Notes under the pieces: model-generated | What the model saw: the letters and a program-made list of their open reading frames with translations, nothing else | Told to the model about the DNA's origin: nothing | Databases searched by the model: none | Shown: positions 1 through 8,694 of the stretch, piece by piece | Layout of the letters: each line of letters begins with the position of its first letter | Numbering within the stretch: the stretch's first letter is position 1 | Assembly (NCBI RefSeq): GCF_900105995.1 | Contig: NZ_LT629785.1 | Location: 434,001 to 498,000 of the forward strand | DNA from: Pseudomonas pohangensis | Lineage (GTDB): Bacteria > Pseudomonadota > Gammaproteobacteria > Pseudomonadales > Pseudomonadaceae | Reading direction: 5' to 3' | DNA: 64,000 nucleotides | Made by a program: the position numbers and the translations under genes

Positions 1-1188
1 ATCATTGCCGATGTGCGTACCCGTGGTGATGCCGCGCTGGTGGAGTTGACGCAGCGCTTCGATGCTTTGCAAGTGACCAGCATGGCCGAGCTGATTCTGC
101 CGCGCGAACGTCTGCAGCTGGCCCTGACGCGTATCACGCCCGAGCAGCGCAAGGCGCTGGAAACGGCCGCCGCACGCGTGCGCAGTTATCACGAAAAGCA
201 GAAACAGGATTCCTGGTGTTATACCGAGGCGGATGGCACCCGGCTGGGCCAGCAGGTCACTCCGCTGGATCGGGCCGGCTTGTATGTTCCGGGTGGCAAG
301 GCTACCTATCCCTCTTCGGTGCTGATGAACGCCATTCCGGCCAAGGTTGCAGGAGTTGCCGAGGTAGTGATGGTGGTGCCGACCCCGCGTGGCGAAATCA
401 ACGAAATGGTGCTGGCGGCCGCCTGCATTGCCGGTGTCGATCGCGTCTTCACCATCGGTGGGGCGCAGGCCGTGGCCGCCCTGGCCTATGGCACCGAAAG
501 CGTGCCGCCGGTGGACAAGATAGTCGGCCCGGGCAACATCTACGTGGCCACGGCCAAGCGCCATGTGTTCGGCAAGGTCGGCATCGACATGATCGCCGGG
601 CCATCGGAGATTCTGGTGGTCTGTGATGGCCAGACCGATCCGGACTGGATCGCCATGGACCTGTTTTCCCAGGCCGAGCACGATGAGGACGCCCAGTCGA
701 TTCTGCTCAGTCCGGACGCGGCTTTTCTGGATGCAGTAGCTGCCAGTATCGACAAGCTGCTGCCAGGCATGGAGCGTGAACCGATTATCCGTACTTCGCT
801 GGCGGCGCGTGGTGCCCTGATCCAGGTTAGCGATATGAATCAGGCGATCGAAGTGGCCAACCGCATCGCACCGGAACACCTGGAACTGTCGGTGGAAAAC
901 CCGGAGCAATGGCTGCCACAGATTCGGCATGCCGGGGCCATTTTCATGGGTCGCTACACGGCAGAGGCGTTGGGCGATTACTGCGCCGGGCCGAATCACG
1001 TGTTGCCGACTTCGGGCACGGCGCGCTTTTCCTCGCCGCTGGGGGTCTATGACTTCCAGAAGCGTTCGTCGATCATCCATTGTTCTGCGCAGGGCGCTTC
1101 GGTGCTGGGCAAAACCGCGTCGGTACTGGCCCGGGGCGAGTCACTGACTGCCCATGCGCGCAGTGCCGAATACCGCATCAAGAACTGA
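1..1188 (+). CDS. hisD: Histidinol dehydrogenase, 5' end cut by window edge
   Basis: It catalyses the last two steps of histidine synthesis, L-histidinol to L-histidine with two NAD+, as a zinc enzyme in the cytosol. The reading frame is open from base 1, and the visible 395 residues lack about 40 N-terminal residues of the usual 430-440; the GTG at 13 is internal, not the start. Family landmarks are visible: FSQAEHDEDAQ (Gln and His zinc ligands), APEHLEL (the Glu-His catalytic pair), GDYCAGPNHVLPT (Asp ligand) and LTAHARSAEY (His ligand near the end). hisC follows 67 bases downstream on the same strand, as in other Pseudomonas, so the two are probably cotranscribed. Confidence 0.97.
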   Translation: MIADVRTRGDAALVELTQRFDALQVTSMAELILPRERLQLALTRITPEQRKALETAAARVRSYHEKQKQDSWCYTEADGTRLGQQVTPLDRAGLYVPGGKATYPSSVLMNAIPAKVAGVAEVVMVVPTPRGEINEMVLAAACIAGVDRVFTIGGAQAVAALAYGTESVPPVDKIVGPGNIYVATAKRHVFGKVGIDMIAGPSEILVVCDGQTDPDWIAMDLFSQAEHDEDAQSILLSPDAAFLDAVAASIDKLLPGMEREPIIRTSLAARGALIQVSDMNQAIEVANRIAPEHLELSVENPEQWLPQIRHAGAIFMGRYTAEALGDYCAGPNHVLPTSGTARFSSPLGVYDFQKRSSIIHCSAQGASVLGKTASVLARGESLTAHARSAEYRIKN

Positions 1189-1255
1189 TGGCTGTCTGGC
1201 AGGGCGGCAAGCACGTCCTCTGTGATATCGAACGAACCCAAGGAGTGAAGGGCAG

Positions 1256-2311
1256 ATGAGCAAATTCTGGAGCCCCTTCGTAAACAACCTGGTGCCCTAC
1301 GTGCCGGGCGAGCAGCCCAAGCTGAGCAAGCTGGTCAAGCTCAATACCAACGAGAATCCCTACGGCCCTTCGCCCAAGGCGCTGGCGGCGATGCAGGCAC
1401 AATTGAGTGATGATCTGCGTCTCTACCCCGACCCTAATGGCGAACGCCTGAAACAGGCAGTTGCCGACTATTACAAGGTGCAGCCGGCGCAGGTGTTTGT
1501 CGGCAACGGCTCCGACGAGGTGCTGGCGCATGCTTTTCATGCCCTGTTCCAGCACGGCCGTCCATTGCTGTTTCCGGACATCAGTTACAGCTTTTATCCG
1601 GTGTATTGCGGCCTGTATGACATTCCGTTCGAGGCGGTGGCGCTGGATGAGCAGTACCGGATTCGTGTGGCGGATTACGCGCGGCCCAATGGCGGTATCG
1701 TTTTCCCCAATCCCAATGCCCCGACCGGCTGCCTGCTGGCAACGGAAGCTATCGAGCAATTGCTGCAGGCCAATCCCGACAGCGTAGTGCTGGTGGATGA
1801 AGCCTATATCGATTTTGGTGGTGTCAGCGCCATTGCCCTGGTCGAGCGGTATCCGAACCTGCTGGTTACCCAGACCCTGTCCAAGTCGCGTTCGCTGGCC
1901 GGTTTGCGGGTTGGCTTTGCAGTCGGCCATGTCGATCTGATCGAGGCGCTGGAACGGATCAAGAACAGCTTCAACTCCTATCCGTTGGACCGCATCGCCA
2001 TTGCCGGTGCGGCGGCAGCCTTCGAGGATGTGGCGTACTTCAGGCAGACCTGCCAGCAGGTGATCGCCAGCAGGGAGGCTGTGGTGGCCGGGCTCGAGCG
2101 GCTGGGTTTCGAAGTCCTGCCTTCGGCGGCGAACTTTGTGTTTGCCCGGCACCCGCAGCACGATGCCGCGCAGCTGGCGGCTGGCTTGCGTGAACAGAGC
2201 GTGATCGTCCGCCATTTCAAGCAGGCGCGGATTGCCCAGTTCCTGCGCATCAGTATCGGTTCCGAAGTGCAGAATCAGGCCCTGCTGAATGCCCTTGAGC
2301 AGCTCGTCTGA
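1256..2311 (+). CDS. hisC: Histidinol-phosphate aminotransferase
   Basis: This PLP enzyme transfers an amino group from glutamate to imidazole acetol phosphate in histidine synthesis. The protein has 351 residues, a normal length for a class I/II aminotransferase. The N-terminal LNTNENPYGPSP motif, the cofactor-contacting PNPNAPTG segment and the Schiff-base lysine in TLSKSRSLAG (about Lys210) are all present. The ATG is preceded by AAGGAGTGAAGGGCAG, a clear ribosome site. It lies downstream of hisD and converges on algW with only 24 bases between stops. Many Pseudomonas genomes carry a second hisC copy elsewhere; this is the his-linked copy. Confidence 0.96.
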   Translation: MSKFWSPFVNNLVPYVPGEQPKLSKLVKLNTNENPYGPSPKALAAMQAQLSDDLRLYPDPNGERLKQAVADYYKVQPAQVFVGNGSDEVLAHAFHALFQHGRPLLFPDISYSFYPVYCGLYDIPFEAVALDEQYRIRVADYARPNGGIVFPNPNAPTGCLLATEAIEQLLQANPDSVVLVDEAYIDFGGVSAIALVERYPNLLVTQTLSKSRSLAGLRVGFAVGHVDLIEALERIKNSFNSYPLDRIAIAGAAAAFEDVAYFRQTCQQVIASREAVVAGLERLGFEVLPSAANFVFARHPQHDAAQLAAGLREQSVIVRHFKQARIAQFLRISIGSEVQNQALLNALEQLV

Positions 2312-2335
2312 TTACGCTCTGAGCGCCGTACCGAT

Positions 2336-3484
2336 CTAGTCGGCGGCGCTTTCCTTGGCTTGTGGTGTTGGCCGCAAGCCAACTTCCGCCTGCATCTCGA
2401 GTGTCTGACCGCGCCGCAGTACCTGAATCTTGACACTGTCGCCCGGTCGTTTACGGGCGACCTGATTCATTGAGCGGCGGCCATTACTGGCAGGTTCGCC
2501 ATCTATGCTGAGAATTACATCGCCCGGCTGCAGCCCCGCCATGTACCCGGGGCCATTGCGGTAGAGACCGGCAACGATGATGCCGGGGCGGCCTTCCATG
2601 CCGAACGACTCGGCCAGTTCGGGTGTAAGCGGTTGTATCTCGATGCCCAGCCAGCCGCGAATCACCCGGCCTTGCTGGATGATGGCGCGCATCACTTCCA
2701 TGGCCAGCTTGGTCGGTATGGCGAAACCAATACCTTGAGAACCACCGGATCTGGAGAAAATCGCGGTGTTGATGCCCAGCAGCGTGCCGTAGGTATCCAC
2801 CAGTGCTCCTCCGGAGTTGCCGGGATTAATCGCAGCATCGGTCTGGATGAAATCTTCGTAGGTGTTGATCCCCAGCTGGTTGCGTCCGGTTGCGCTGATG
2901 ATGCCCATGGTCACGGTCTGGCCGACACCAAAGGGGTTACCGATGGCCAGGGCGACATCACCGATGCGAATCTGCTCGGAGCGACCGAGGGTGATTACCG
3001 GAAGATTCGGCAGATCGATCTTCAAAACGGCCAGATCGGTTTCCGGGTCAGTGCCGACCACTTGAGCCAGGGTTTCGCGCCCGTCCTTGAGTGCCACGAC
3101 AATCTGGTCGGCGCCTTCAATCACATGATTGTTGGTCAGCAGGTAACCTTCCGGGCTGATGATGACCCCGGAGCCCAGACTGGACTCCATGCGATGCTGC
3201 TTGTGCACGTCATCACTGTATAGGCCCCGGTTGGTTGGTGGCTGCTGTGCCGCCTTGCTGACCAGCTTGGTACTGTAGAGGTTGACCACTGCCGGGGCAG
3301 CACTGCTCACCGCATCGGCATAGGAAGCCTGCCCCTGATTGGCAGACTTGGTCGGTCGAACCTGTTGTAGATGTACTGCCTGCTCGGGCAGGCCGACCCA
3401 TTGCGGGTAGCGCTGGATGATCAGTAGTGCCAGCAGAGTGCCGACCAACAGGGGCCAGCCGAGAAATCGCACAGCCTTGAGCAT
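2336..3484 (-). CDS. algW: AlgW/DegS-type periplasmic serine protease
   Basis: This membrane-anchored trypsin-like protease of the HtrA family senses misfolded outer-membrane proteins and makes the first cut in the anti-sigma factor MucA, releasing sigma-22 (AlgU). The 382 residues show one N-terminal membrane segment (about residues 5-25), a protease domain with catalytic His in LTNNHVIEGAD, Asp in DPETDLAVLKID and Ser in NPGNSGGAL, and one C-terminal PDZ domain starting near residue 275. A single PDZ domain separates it from MucD/DegP, which has two. I take the ATG at 3484 rather than the TTG three codons upstream, because MLKAVRFLGWP resembles the known AlgW start. It is divergent from the Nif3-like gene. 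The role is inferred from the family and the conserved hisC-algW linkage. Confidence 0.93.
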   Translation of the reverse strand: MLKAVRFLGWPLLVGTLLALLIIQRYPQWVGLPEQAVHLQQVRPTKSANQGQASYADAVSSAAPAVVNLYSTKLVSKAAQQPPTNRGLYSDDVHKQHRMESSLGSGVIISPEGYLLTNNHVIEGADQIVVALKDGRETLAQVVGTDPETDLAVLKIDLPNLPVITLGRSEQIRIGDVALAIGNPFGVGQTVTMGIISATGRNQLGINTYEDFIQTDAAINPGNSGGALVDTYGTLLGINTAIFSRSGGSQGIGFAIPTKLAMEVMRAIIQQGRVIRGWLGIEIQPLTPELAESFGMEGRPGIIVAGLYRNGPGYMAGLQPGDVILSIDGEPASNGRRSMNQVARKRPGDSVKIQVLRRGQTLEMQAEVGLRPTPQAKESAAD

Positions 3485-3594
3485 TGAGAGCAAATCCAGA
3501 GGGTTGCCGGAGCGCCGCGCGCGCCTTTAAGGTGGCTTTATTATACGGGGCTGCCCGGCAAATGGCAGTCGATCCTGTCGCGTGGAGAAGCAGC

Positions 3595-4353
3595 ATGGCT
3601 ATTGCACTGACCAGTCTGGTCGAAGAAGCAAATCGATACCTGAACGTAACGGCAATCAGTGATTATTGTCCCAATGGCCTGCAGGTCGAGGGTCGGCCGC
3701 AGGTGCAGCGTATTGTCAGCGGTGTGACGGCCAGTCAGGCCTTGCTTGATGCTGCCGTCGAGGCGCGGGCGGATGTGCTGCTGGTGCACCACGGCTATTT
3801 CTGGAAGGGCGAGGATGCCTGCATCACCGGGATCAAACAGCGCCGGCTGAAAACCTTGCTGGCGAACGATATCAGTCTGCTGGCTTATCACCTGCCGCTG
3901 GATGTGCATCCGCAGGTCGGCAACAACGTACAGCTGGCCATGCAGCTTGGCATCGACGTTGAAGGGGAGCTTGAGCCGGGCAATCCGCGCACTGTGGGCC
4001 TGCTTGGCGTGCTGGCGCAGCCCTTGCGGCTCGACGCATTTGCACGTCGCGTGGAGCAGGTGCTTGGCCGCCAGCCGCTGGTGGTGGAAGGGCCGGAAGT
4101 GATCCGGCGGATTGGCTGGTGCACGGGGGGCGGACAAGGCTTCATCGATAAGGCAATTGCTGCGGGCGCGGATCTGTATCTGACCGGCGAAGCGTCCGAG
4201 CAGACTTTCCACAGTGCGCAGGAAAACGGCATTGCCTTCATGGCGGCCGGCCATCACGCCACCGAGCGCTATGGCGTGCAGGCCCTGGGTGAATACCTGG
4301 CCCGGCGCTTTGCGCTGGAGCACCTGTTTATCGACTGCCCGAACCCGATTTGA
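3595..4353 (+). CDS. Nif3-like dinuclear metal center protein (YbgI family)
   Basis: This is a member of the Nif3/YbgI family, toroidal hexamers with a two-metal site in each subunit; the biochemical role is not settled in the literature. Metal-binding signatures are visible: VHHGYFWKG near residue 65, YHLPLDVHPQVGNN near residue 97 and GHHATERYGV near residue 220. The 252-residue length fits YbgI (about 247). The frame is open further upstream, but the ATG at 3595 follows GTGGAGAAGCAGC, a good ribosome site, and begins the conserved ALTSLVEEANRYL segment. It sits between algW and cysD. I cannot assign a substrate. Confidence 0.9.
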   Translation: MAIALTSLVEEANRYLNVTAISDYCPNGLQVEGRPQVQRIVSGVTASQALLDAAVEARADVLLVHHGYFWKGEDACITGIKQRRLKTLLANDISLLAYHLPLDVHPQVGNNVQLAMQLGIDVEGELEPGNPRTVGLLGVLAQPLRLDAFARRVEQVLGRQPLVVEGPEVIRRIGWCTGGGQGFIDKAIAAGADLYLTGEASEQTFHSAQENGIAFMAAGHHATERYGVQALGEYLARRFALEHLFIDCPNPI

Positions 4354-4472
4354 CCGGCATATAAACAGATTGTTTTGTTCTAAGCGGCGGCCTGATTAGA
4401 AGATGCTGCTGTGCTAAAGTTCGCCCTCTTCAGCGGCCGGCCGGCCGTCATTCAGCTTCTGTGTGAGTAACC

Positions 4473-5390
4473 ATGATCGAAAAACTGACGCACCTCAAAG
4501 AGCTTGAGGCGGAAAGTATCCATATCATTCGTGAGGTGGCCGCCGAATTCGATAACCCGGTGATGCTCTATTCCATCGGTAAAGACTCTGCGGTCATGCT
4601 GCATCTGGCGCGCAAGGCGTTTTTCCCCGGCAAGTTGCCGTTTCCGGTGATGCACGTCGATACGCGCTGGAAGTTTCAGGAGATGTACCGCTTCCGCAGC
4701 AAGATGGTCGATGAGTACGGTCTGGATCTGATCACTCACACCAACCCTGATGGCGTGGCGCAGGACATGAACCCCTTCACCTACGGCAGTGCCAAACACA
4801 CCGACGTGATGAAAACCGAGGGGCTGAAGCAGGCGCTGGACCAGTACGGATTCGATGCCGCCTTCGGTGGCGCGCGCCGTGACGAAGAAAAATCCCGCGC
4901 CAAGGAGCGGGTGTATTCCTTCCGCGACAGCAAGCACCGCTGGGACCCGAAGAATCAGCGCCCCGAGCTGTGGAACGTCTACAATGGCAAGGTGAAGAAG
5001 GGCGAGTCGATCCGCGTGTTTCCGCTGTCCAACTGGACCGAGCTGGATATCTGGCAATACATCTATCTGGAAAGCATTCCGATTGTGCCGCTGTACTTCG
5101 CCGCCGAGCGCGAAGTGATCGAGATGAACGGCGCGCTGATCATGATCGACGACGAGCGCATCCTCGAACACCTCACCCCGGAGCAGAAAGCCAGCATCCA
5201 TAAAAAAATGGTGCGCTTCCGTACCCTGGGCTGCTACCCCTTGACCGGCGCGGTGGAGTCTACGGCCACCAGTTTGCCGGAAATCATTCAGGAAATGCTG
5301 TTAGCCAAGACCTCTGAGCGTCAGGGCCGGGTCATCGATCATGACTCCGCCGGCTCGATGGAAGAGAAGAAACGTCAGGGGTACTTTTAA
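4473..5390 (+). CDS. cysD: Sulfate adenylyltransferase subunit 2
   Basis: This is the catalytic subunit of ATP sulfurylase, making adenosine 5'-phosphosulfate (APS) from ATP and sulfate at the start of assimilatory sulfate reduction. The 305 residues belong to the PAPS reductase-like PP-loop ATPases; the loop is visible in YSIGKDSAVMLHL (about residues 31-43) and GGARRDEEKSRAKERV is typical of CysD. The C-terminal tail RKKRQGYF-like sequence (EEKKRQGYF) is the usual CysD end. cysNC starts 2 bases after the stop, so CysD and the GTPase subunit are translated from one message. A leader of 119 bases precedes it; I could not place a convincing promoter there. Confidence 0.97.
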   Translation: MIEKLTHLKELEAESIHIIREVAAEFDNPVMLYSIGKDSAVMLHLARKAFFPGKLPFPVMHVDTRWKFQEMYRFRSKMVDEYGLDLITHTNPDGVAQDMNPFTYGSAKHTDVMKTEGLKQALDQYGFDAAFGGARRDEEKSRAKERVYSFRDSKHRWDPKNQRPELWNVYNGKVKKGESIRVFPLSNWTELDIWQYIYLESIPIVPLYFAAEREVIEMNGALIMIDDERILEHLTPEQKASIHKKMVRFRTLGCYPLTGAVESTATSLPEIIQEMLLAKTSERQGRVIDHDSAGSMEEKKRQGYF

Positions 5391-5391
5391 T

Positions 5392-7293
5392 ATGTCGCAC
5401 CAATCCGAATTGATCAGCGAGGACATCCTCGCCTACCTGGCCCAGCACGAACGTAAAGAGCTGCTGCGTTTTCTCACCTGCGGCAATGTGGACGACGGCA
5501 AGAGCACCCTGATTGGCCGCCTGCTGCATGACTCCAAGATGATCTACGAAGACCACCTGGACGCCATCACCAAAGACTCGAAAAAAGTCGGCACCACCGG
5601 CGAAGAGGTCGATCTGGCGCTGCTGGTCGACGGCCTGCAGGCAGAGCGCGAGCAAGGCATCACCATTGATGTGGCCTACCGCTATTTCAGCACCACCAAG
5701 CGCAAGTTCATCATCGCCGACACCCCCGGCCATGAGCAGTACACCCGCAACATGGCCACCGGTGCATCGAACTGCGACCTGGCGATCATTCTGATCGACG
5801 CCCGTTACGGCGTGCAGACCCAGACCAAGCGTCACAGCTTTATTGCCTCGTTGCTGGGCATCAAGCACATCGTCATCGCCGTAAACAAGATGGACCTGAA
5901 AGACTTCGATCAGGGCGTGTTCGAGCAAATCAGGGCCGACTACCTGAAGTTTGTCGAAGGCATCGCGTTCAAGCCCAGTTCCATGCACTTCGTTCCCATG
6001 TCGGCGCTCAAGGGCGATAACGTGGTCAACAAGAGCGAGCGCTCGCCCTGGTACAGCGGTCAGTCGCTGATGGAGATTCTTGAGACCGTGGAAGTGGCGG
6101 GTGACCGCAACTTCAACGATATGCGCTTCCCGGTGCAGTACGTGAATCGCCCCAACCTGAACTTCCGCGGTTTCGCCGGCACACTCGCCAGCGGCATCGT
6201 GCACAAGGGCGATGAAGTGGTGGTGTTGCCGTCCGGCAAGGGCAGCAAGGTCAAATCCATCGTCACCTTCGAGGGCGAGCTGGAGCAGGCCGGCCCGGGC
6301 CAGGCCATCACCCTGACCCTGGAAGACGAAATCGACGTGTCGCGCGGCGACATGCTGGTGCATGCCGATAACCGCCCGCAGGTGGCCGACAGTTTCGATG
6401 CCATGCTGGTGTGGATGGCCGAAGAGCCGATGCTGCCGGGCAAGAAGTACGACTTCAAACGCGCCACCAGCTATGTGCCGGGTTCGATCCCGAGCATTGT
6501 TAACCGGGTGGACGTAAATACCCTGGAGGAAGGCGCCGCGAGTAGTTTGCAGCTCAATGAGATCGGCCGGGTCAAGGTGGCGCTGGATGCCCCTGTTGCG
6601 CTGGATGGTTACGCGCATAACCGCACGACCGGTGCCTTCATCGTCATCGATCGTTTGACCAATGGCACCGTGGGCGCCGGCATGATCATCGCTGACCCGC
6701 TCGGTAGCAAAACGACCAGCGCACACCATGGCAAGCTGGCCCACGTAGCAACCGAAGAACGTGCTGCGCGCTTTGGTCAGCAGCCGGCCACTGTGCTGTT
6801 CAGCGGCCTGTCCGGTGCAGGCAAAAGCACCCTGGCCTATGCGGTGGAACGCAAGCTGTTTGATATGGGGCGTGCGGTGTATGTACTGGACGGCCAGAAC
6901 CTGCGTCACGAGCTGACCAAGGGCTTGCCGCAGGACCGTGCCGGGCGAGCCGAGAACTGGCGGCGTGCGGCGCAGGTGGCCCATCAGTTCAATCAGGCAG
7001 GTTTGCTCACTCTGGCAGCTTTTGTCGCCCCGGATGCCGAAGGCCGCGAACAGGCCAAGGCGATCATCGGTGCCGAGCGCTTGCTCACGGTCTATGTACA
7101 GGCGTCACCGCAAGCCTGTCGCGAACGCGATCCACAGGGGCTGTACGCGTCTGGCAAGGACATCATCCCGGGTGAGTCGTTTGCCTATGACATTCCGCTG
7201 GATGCCGATCTGGTGATCGATACCCAGAGTCTGTCGCTGGAAGAGGGCGTCAAGCAGGTGTTGGGCTTGCTGCGCGAGCGCGGACTGATCTGA
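5392..7293 (+). CDS. cysNC: Sulfate adenylyltransferase subunit 1 fused to APS kinase
   Basis: The N-terminal two thirds (about residues 1-440) is the CysN GTPase that drives APS formation with CysD, and the last 180 residues are an APS kinase (CysC) that phosphorylates APS to PAPS. GTPase motifs are GNVDDGKST (G1), DTPGHEQY (G3) and NKMD (G4). The kinase P-loop is FSGLSGAGKSTLAY. The whole protein has 633 residues, the length expected of the CysNC fusion found in pseudomonads; in E. coli the two are separate genes. I start at the ATG at 5392, directly behind the cysD stop, rather than the in-frame ATG at 5341 inside cysD. A strong hairpin terminator follows. Confidence 0.97.
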   Translation: MSHQSELISEDILAYLAQHERKELLRFLTCGNVDDGKSTLIGRLLHDSKMIYEDHLDAITKDSKKVGTTGEEVDLALLVDGLQAEREQGITIDVAYRYFSTTKRKFIIADTPGHEQYTRNMATGASNCDLAIILIDARYGVQTQTKRHSFIASLLGIKHIVIAVNKMDLKDFDQGVFEQIRADYLKFVEGIAFKPSSMHFVPMSALKGDNVVNKSERSPWYSGQSLMEILETVEVAGDRNFNDMRFPVQYVNRPNLNFRGFAGTLASGIVHKGDEVVVLPSGKGSKVKSIVTFEGELEQAGPGQAITLTLEDEIDVSRGDMLVHADNRPQVADSFDAMLVWMAEEPMLPGKKYDFKRATSYVPGSIPSIVNRVDVNTLEEGAASSLQLNEIGRVKVALDAPVALDGYAHNRTTGAFIVIDRLTNGTVGAGMIIADPLGSKTTSAHHGKLAHVATEERAARFGQQPATVLFSGLSGAGKSTLAYAVERKLFDMGRAVYVLDGQNLRHELTKGLPQDRAGRAENWRRAAQVAHQFNQAGLLTLAAFVAPDAEGREQAKAIIGAERLLTVYVQASPQACRERDPQGLYASGKDIIPGESFAYDIPLDADLVIDTQSLSLEEGVKQVLGLLRERGLI

Positions 7294-7308
7294 CTGCTGT
7301 TGAGTATG

Positions 7309-7351
7309 CTTGAAACGACAAAGCCCCATTTCGGGGCTTTGTCGTTTCAAG
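7309..7351. terminator. Bidirectional terminator between cysNC and the YhcB-like gene
   Basis: A perfect 19-base inverted repeat (7309-7327 pairing with 7333-7351) around a 5-base loop sits between two convergent stops. Each end carries short A/T runs. It can stop transcription from both sides. Confidence 0.85.
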
Positions 7352-7374
7352 GGAAAACTGAGCGCGGAATCAGC

Positions 7375-7818
7375 TCACTTCTTGCTTTTAATGCCAAAGC
7401 TTTCGTCCAGCGTTCCGGGCTGATCTTTATCTTTCGGTGCGTAGTCCCTGGGCGGCTCATTGCTCTTTGGCGGGGATAGCCGCTCACGGTTGCTGGCGGG
7501 TGTCGCATCAACCCGTAATGAATCCAGAAGGCGTTCGCGAGTGAGTTCGTCGAGCGCCAGTTGATCCGCACCAAAGGCGAGATGCTGTTGAACATCCTGA
7601 TAGCTTTGGGTGAGTCTGTTGACCAGAGTGGCAGTGGTGCTGAAGTGGGAAACAACATTGGTCTGGTAGTCGTCGAAGCGCTGTTGCAGTTCATCCAGGC
7701 GTTGCTGGGTTCGTTCCGGATTGCTTGCCGTCACCTGTCGCGAGATGAAATATCCAATGATTGCCCCGACCACCAGGGCCAGACCCAACAGCAACCAGAT
7801 GTTGTATGACTGTTCCAC
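7375..7818 (-). CDS. YhcB/ZapG family (DUF1043) inner-membrane protein
   Basis: This is a small bitopic inner-membrane protein of the YhcB/ZapG family, which in E. coli links cell division and envelope synthesis. The 147 residues show one N-terminal membrane helix (about residues 7-25, IWLLLGLALVVGAIIGYFIS), a long heptad-rich stretch (about 30-105) consistent with coiled coil and starting RTQQRLDELQQRFDDYQ, and a charged, proline-rich C-terminal tail. Translation starts at GTG 7818, behind AGAGGAAGAATAC. It is divergent from the hydrolase at 7945 and lies apart from the dcw cluster. Family assignment is firm; the division role is inferred from the family. Confidence 0.85.
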   Translation of the reverse strand: MEQSYNIWLLLGLALVVGAIIGYFISRQVTASNPERTQQRLDELQQRFDDYQTNVVSHFSTTATLVNRLTQSYQDVQQHLAFGADQLALDELTRERLLDSLRVDATPASNRERLSPPKSNEPPRDYAPKDKDQPGTLDESFGIKSKK

Positions 7819-7944
7819 GTATTCTTCCTCTCTAGGCAGCTTTGCTTTACGTTAGCGCCTGAACCCTGCGCTGTATACCGCGACGCAAGTCCAATTGCGC
7901 CAATCCATGACATTTTGCCCTGAACAAAGGGCGCGGAGCCGGTT

Positions 7945-8574
7945 TTGTCTTTTCAAGAAGTAGCACTTTTGCTGGATGGTCCAAGCGGCTCTCTGGAAGC
8001 ACGTTACCAGAATAATCCGCAGGCCACAGGGCTGGCCCTGCTGTGTCATCCCAACCCGGCACAGGGTGGCAGTATGCTCAACAAGGTGGTTTCAACCCTG
8101 CAAAGGGCGGCCCGGGATGCCAACTACAGCACCCTGCGCTTCAATTATCGAGGCGTGGGCGCCAGTGCCGGAGCGCACTGCCTGAACGAAGGGGAGGTGG
8201 ATGATGCCGAAGCCGCTCTGGCGTGGCTCTGTGCACAACATCCCGGGCTGCCGGTAACCCTGCTGGGATTTTCCTTTGGCGGCTACGTGGCGGCCAGCCT
8301 GACGGCGCGACTGGCGGCGCAGGGACAGAGTGTGCAACACCTGGTGCTGGTTGCGCCGGCAGTGTCGCGGCTACCAGTGGGGCTTGAGTTCTTGCCGCAT
8401 ACTCGTCTGACGTTGATACAGCCCGAGTGCGATGAGGTCATCGAAGCCGAACAGGTGTATGCCTGGTCTGCTGACTTGAAGGGTGACCATGAGTTGCTGA
8501 AAGTGGCAGAATGCGGCCACTTTTTTCACGGCAAGCTGGTTGAACTAAAAGAGCTTGTTCTGCCGCGTCTGTGA
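7945..8574 (+). CDS. Alpha/beta hydrolase, serine-type
   Basis: This 209-residue soluble protein has the alpha/beta hydrolase fold: an HPNPAQGGSMLNKV segment characteristic of the small dienelactone hydrolase-like subgroup, LRFNYRGVGASAG, the nucleophile elbow LLGFSFGGYVAAS (Ser at about residue 111), and a C-terminal GHFFHGK with the likely catalytic His. The substrate is unknown. The start is a TTG at 7945, preceded by CGGAG with 6 bases of spacing; no ATG lies near the conserved N-terminus. It stands in the same place as PA4440 in PAO1 (from memory), between the YhcB-like gene and trpS. Confidence 0.83.
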   Translation: MSFQEVALLLDGPSGSLEARYQNNPQATGLALLCHPNPAQGGSMLNKVVSTLQRAARDANYSTLRFNYRGVGASAGAHCLNEGEVDDAEAALAWLCAQHPGLPVTLLGFSFGGYVAASLTARLAAQGQSVQHLVLVAPAVSRLPVGLEFLPHTRLTLIQPECDEVIEAEQVYAWSADLKGDHELLKVAECGHFFHGKLVELKELVLPRL

Positions 8575-8694
8575 TTACCCGGCGATCGAATATAAATCCT
8601 GCAACCGGTACGGCAAGCGGCTGAGCCCCGGCAATGACTTGGCTGACGAAGTGTGGCGGGATTTGATACTGGCTCAACAAAAGCGAATCTAGAC

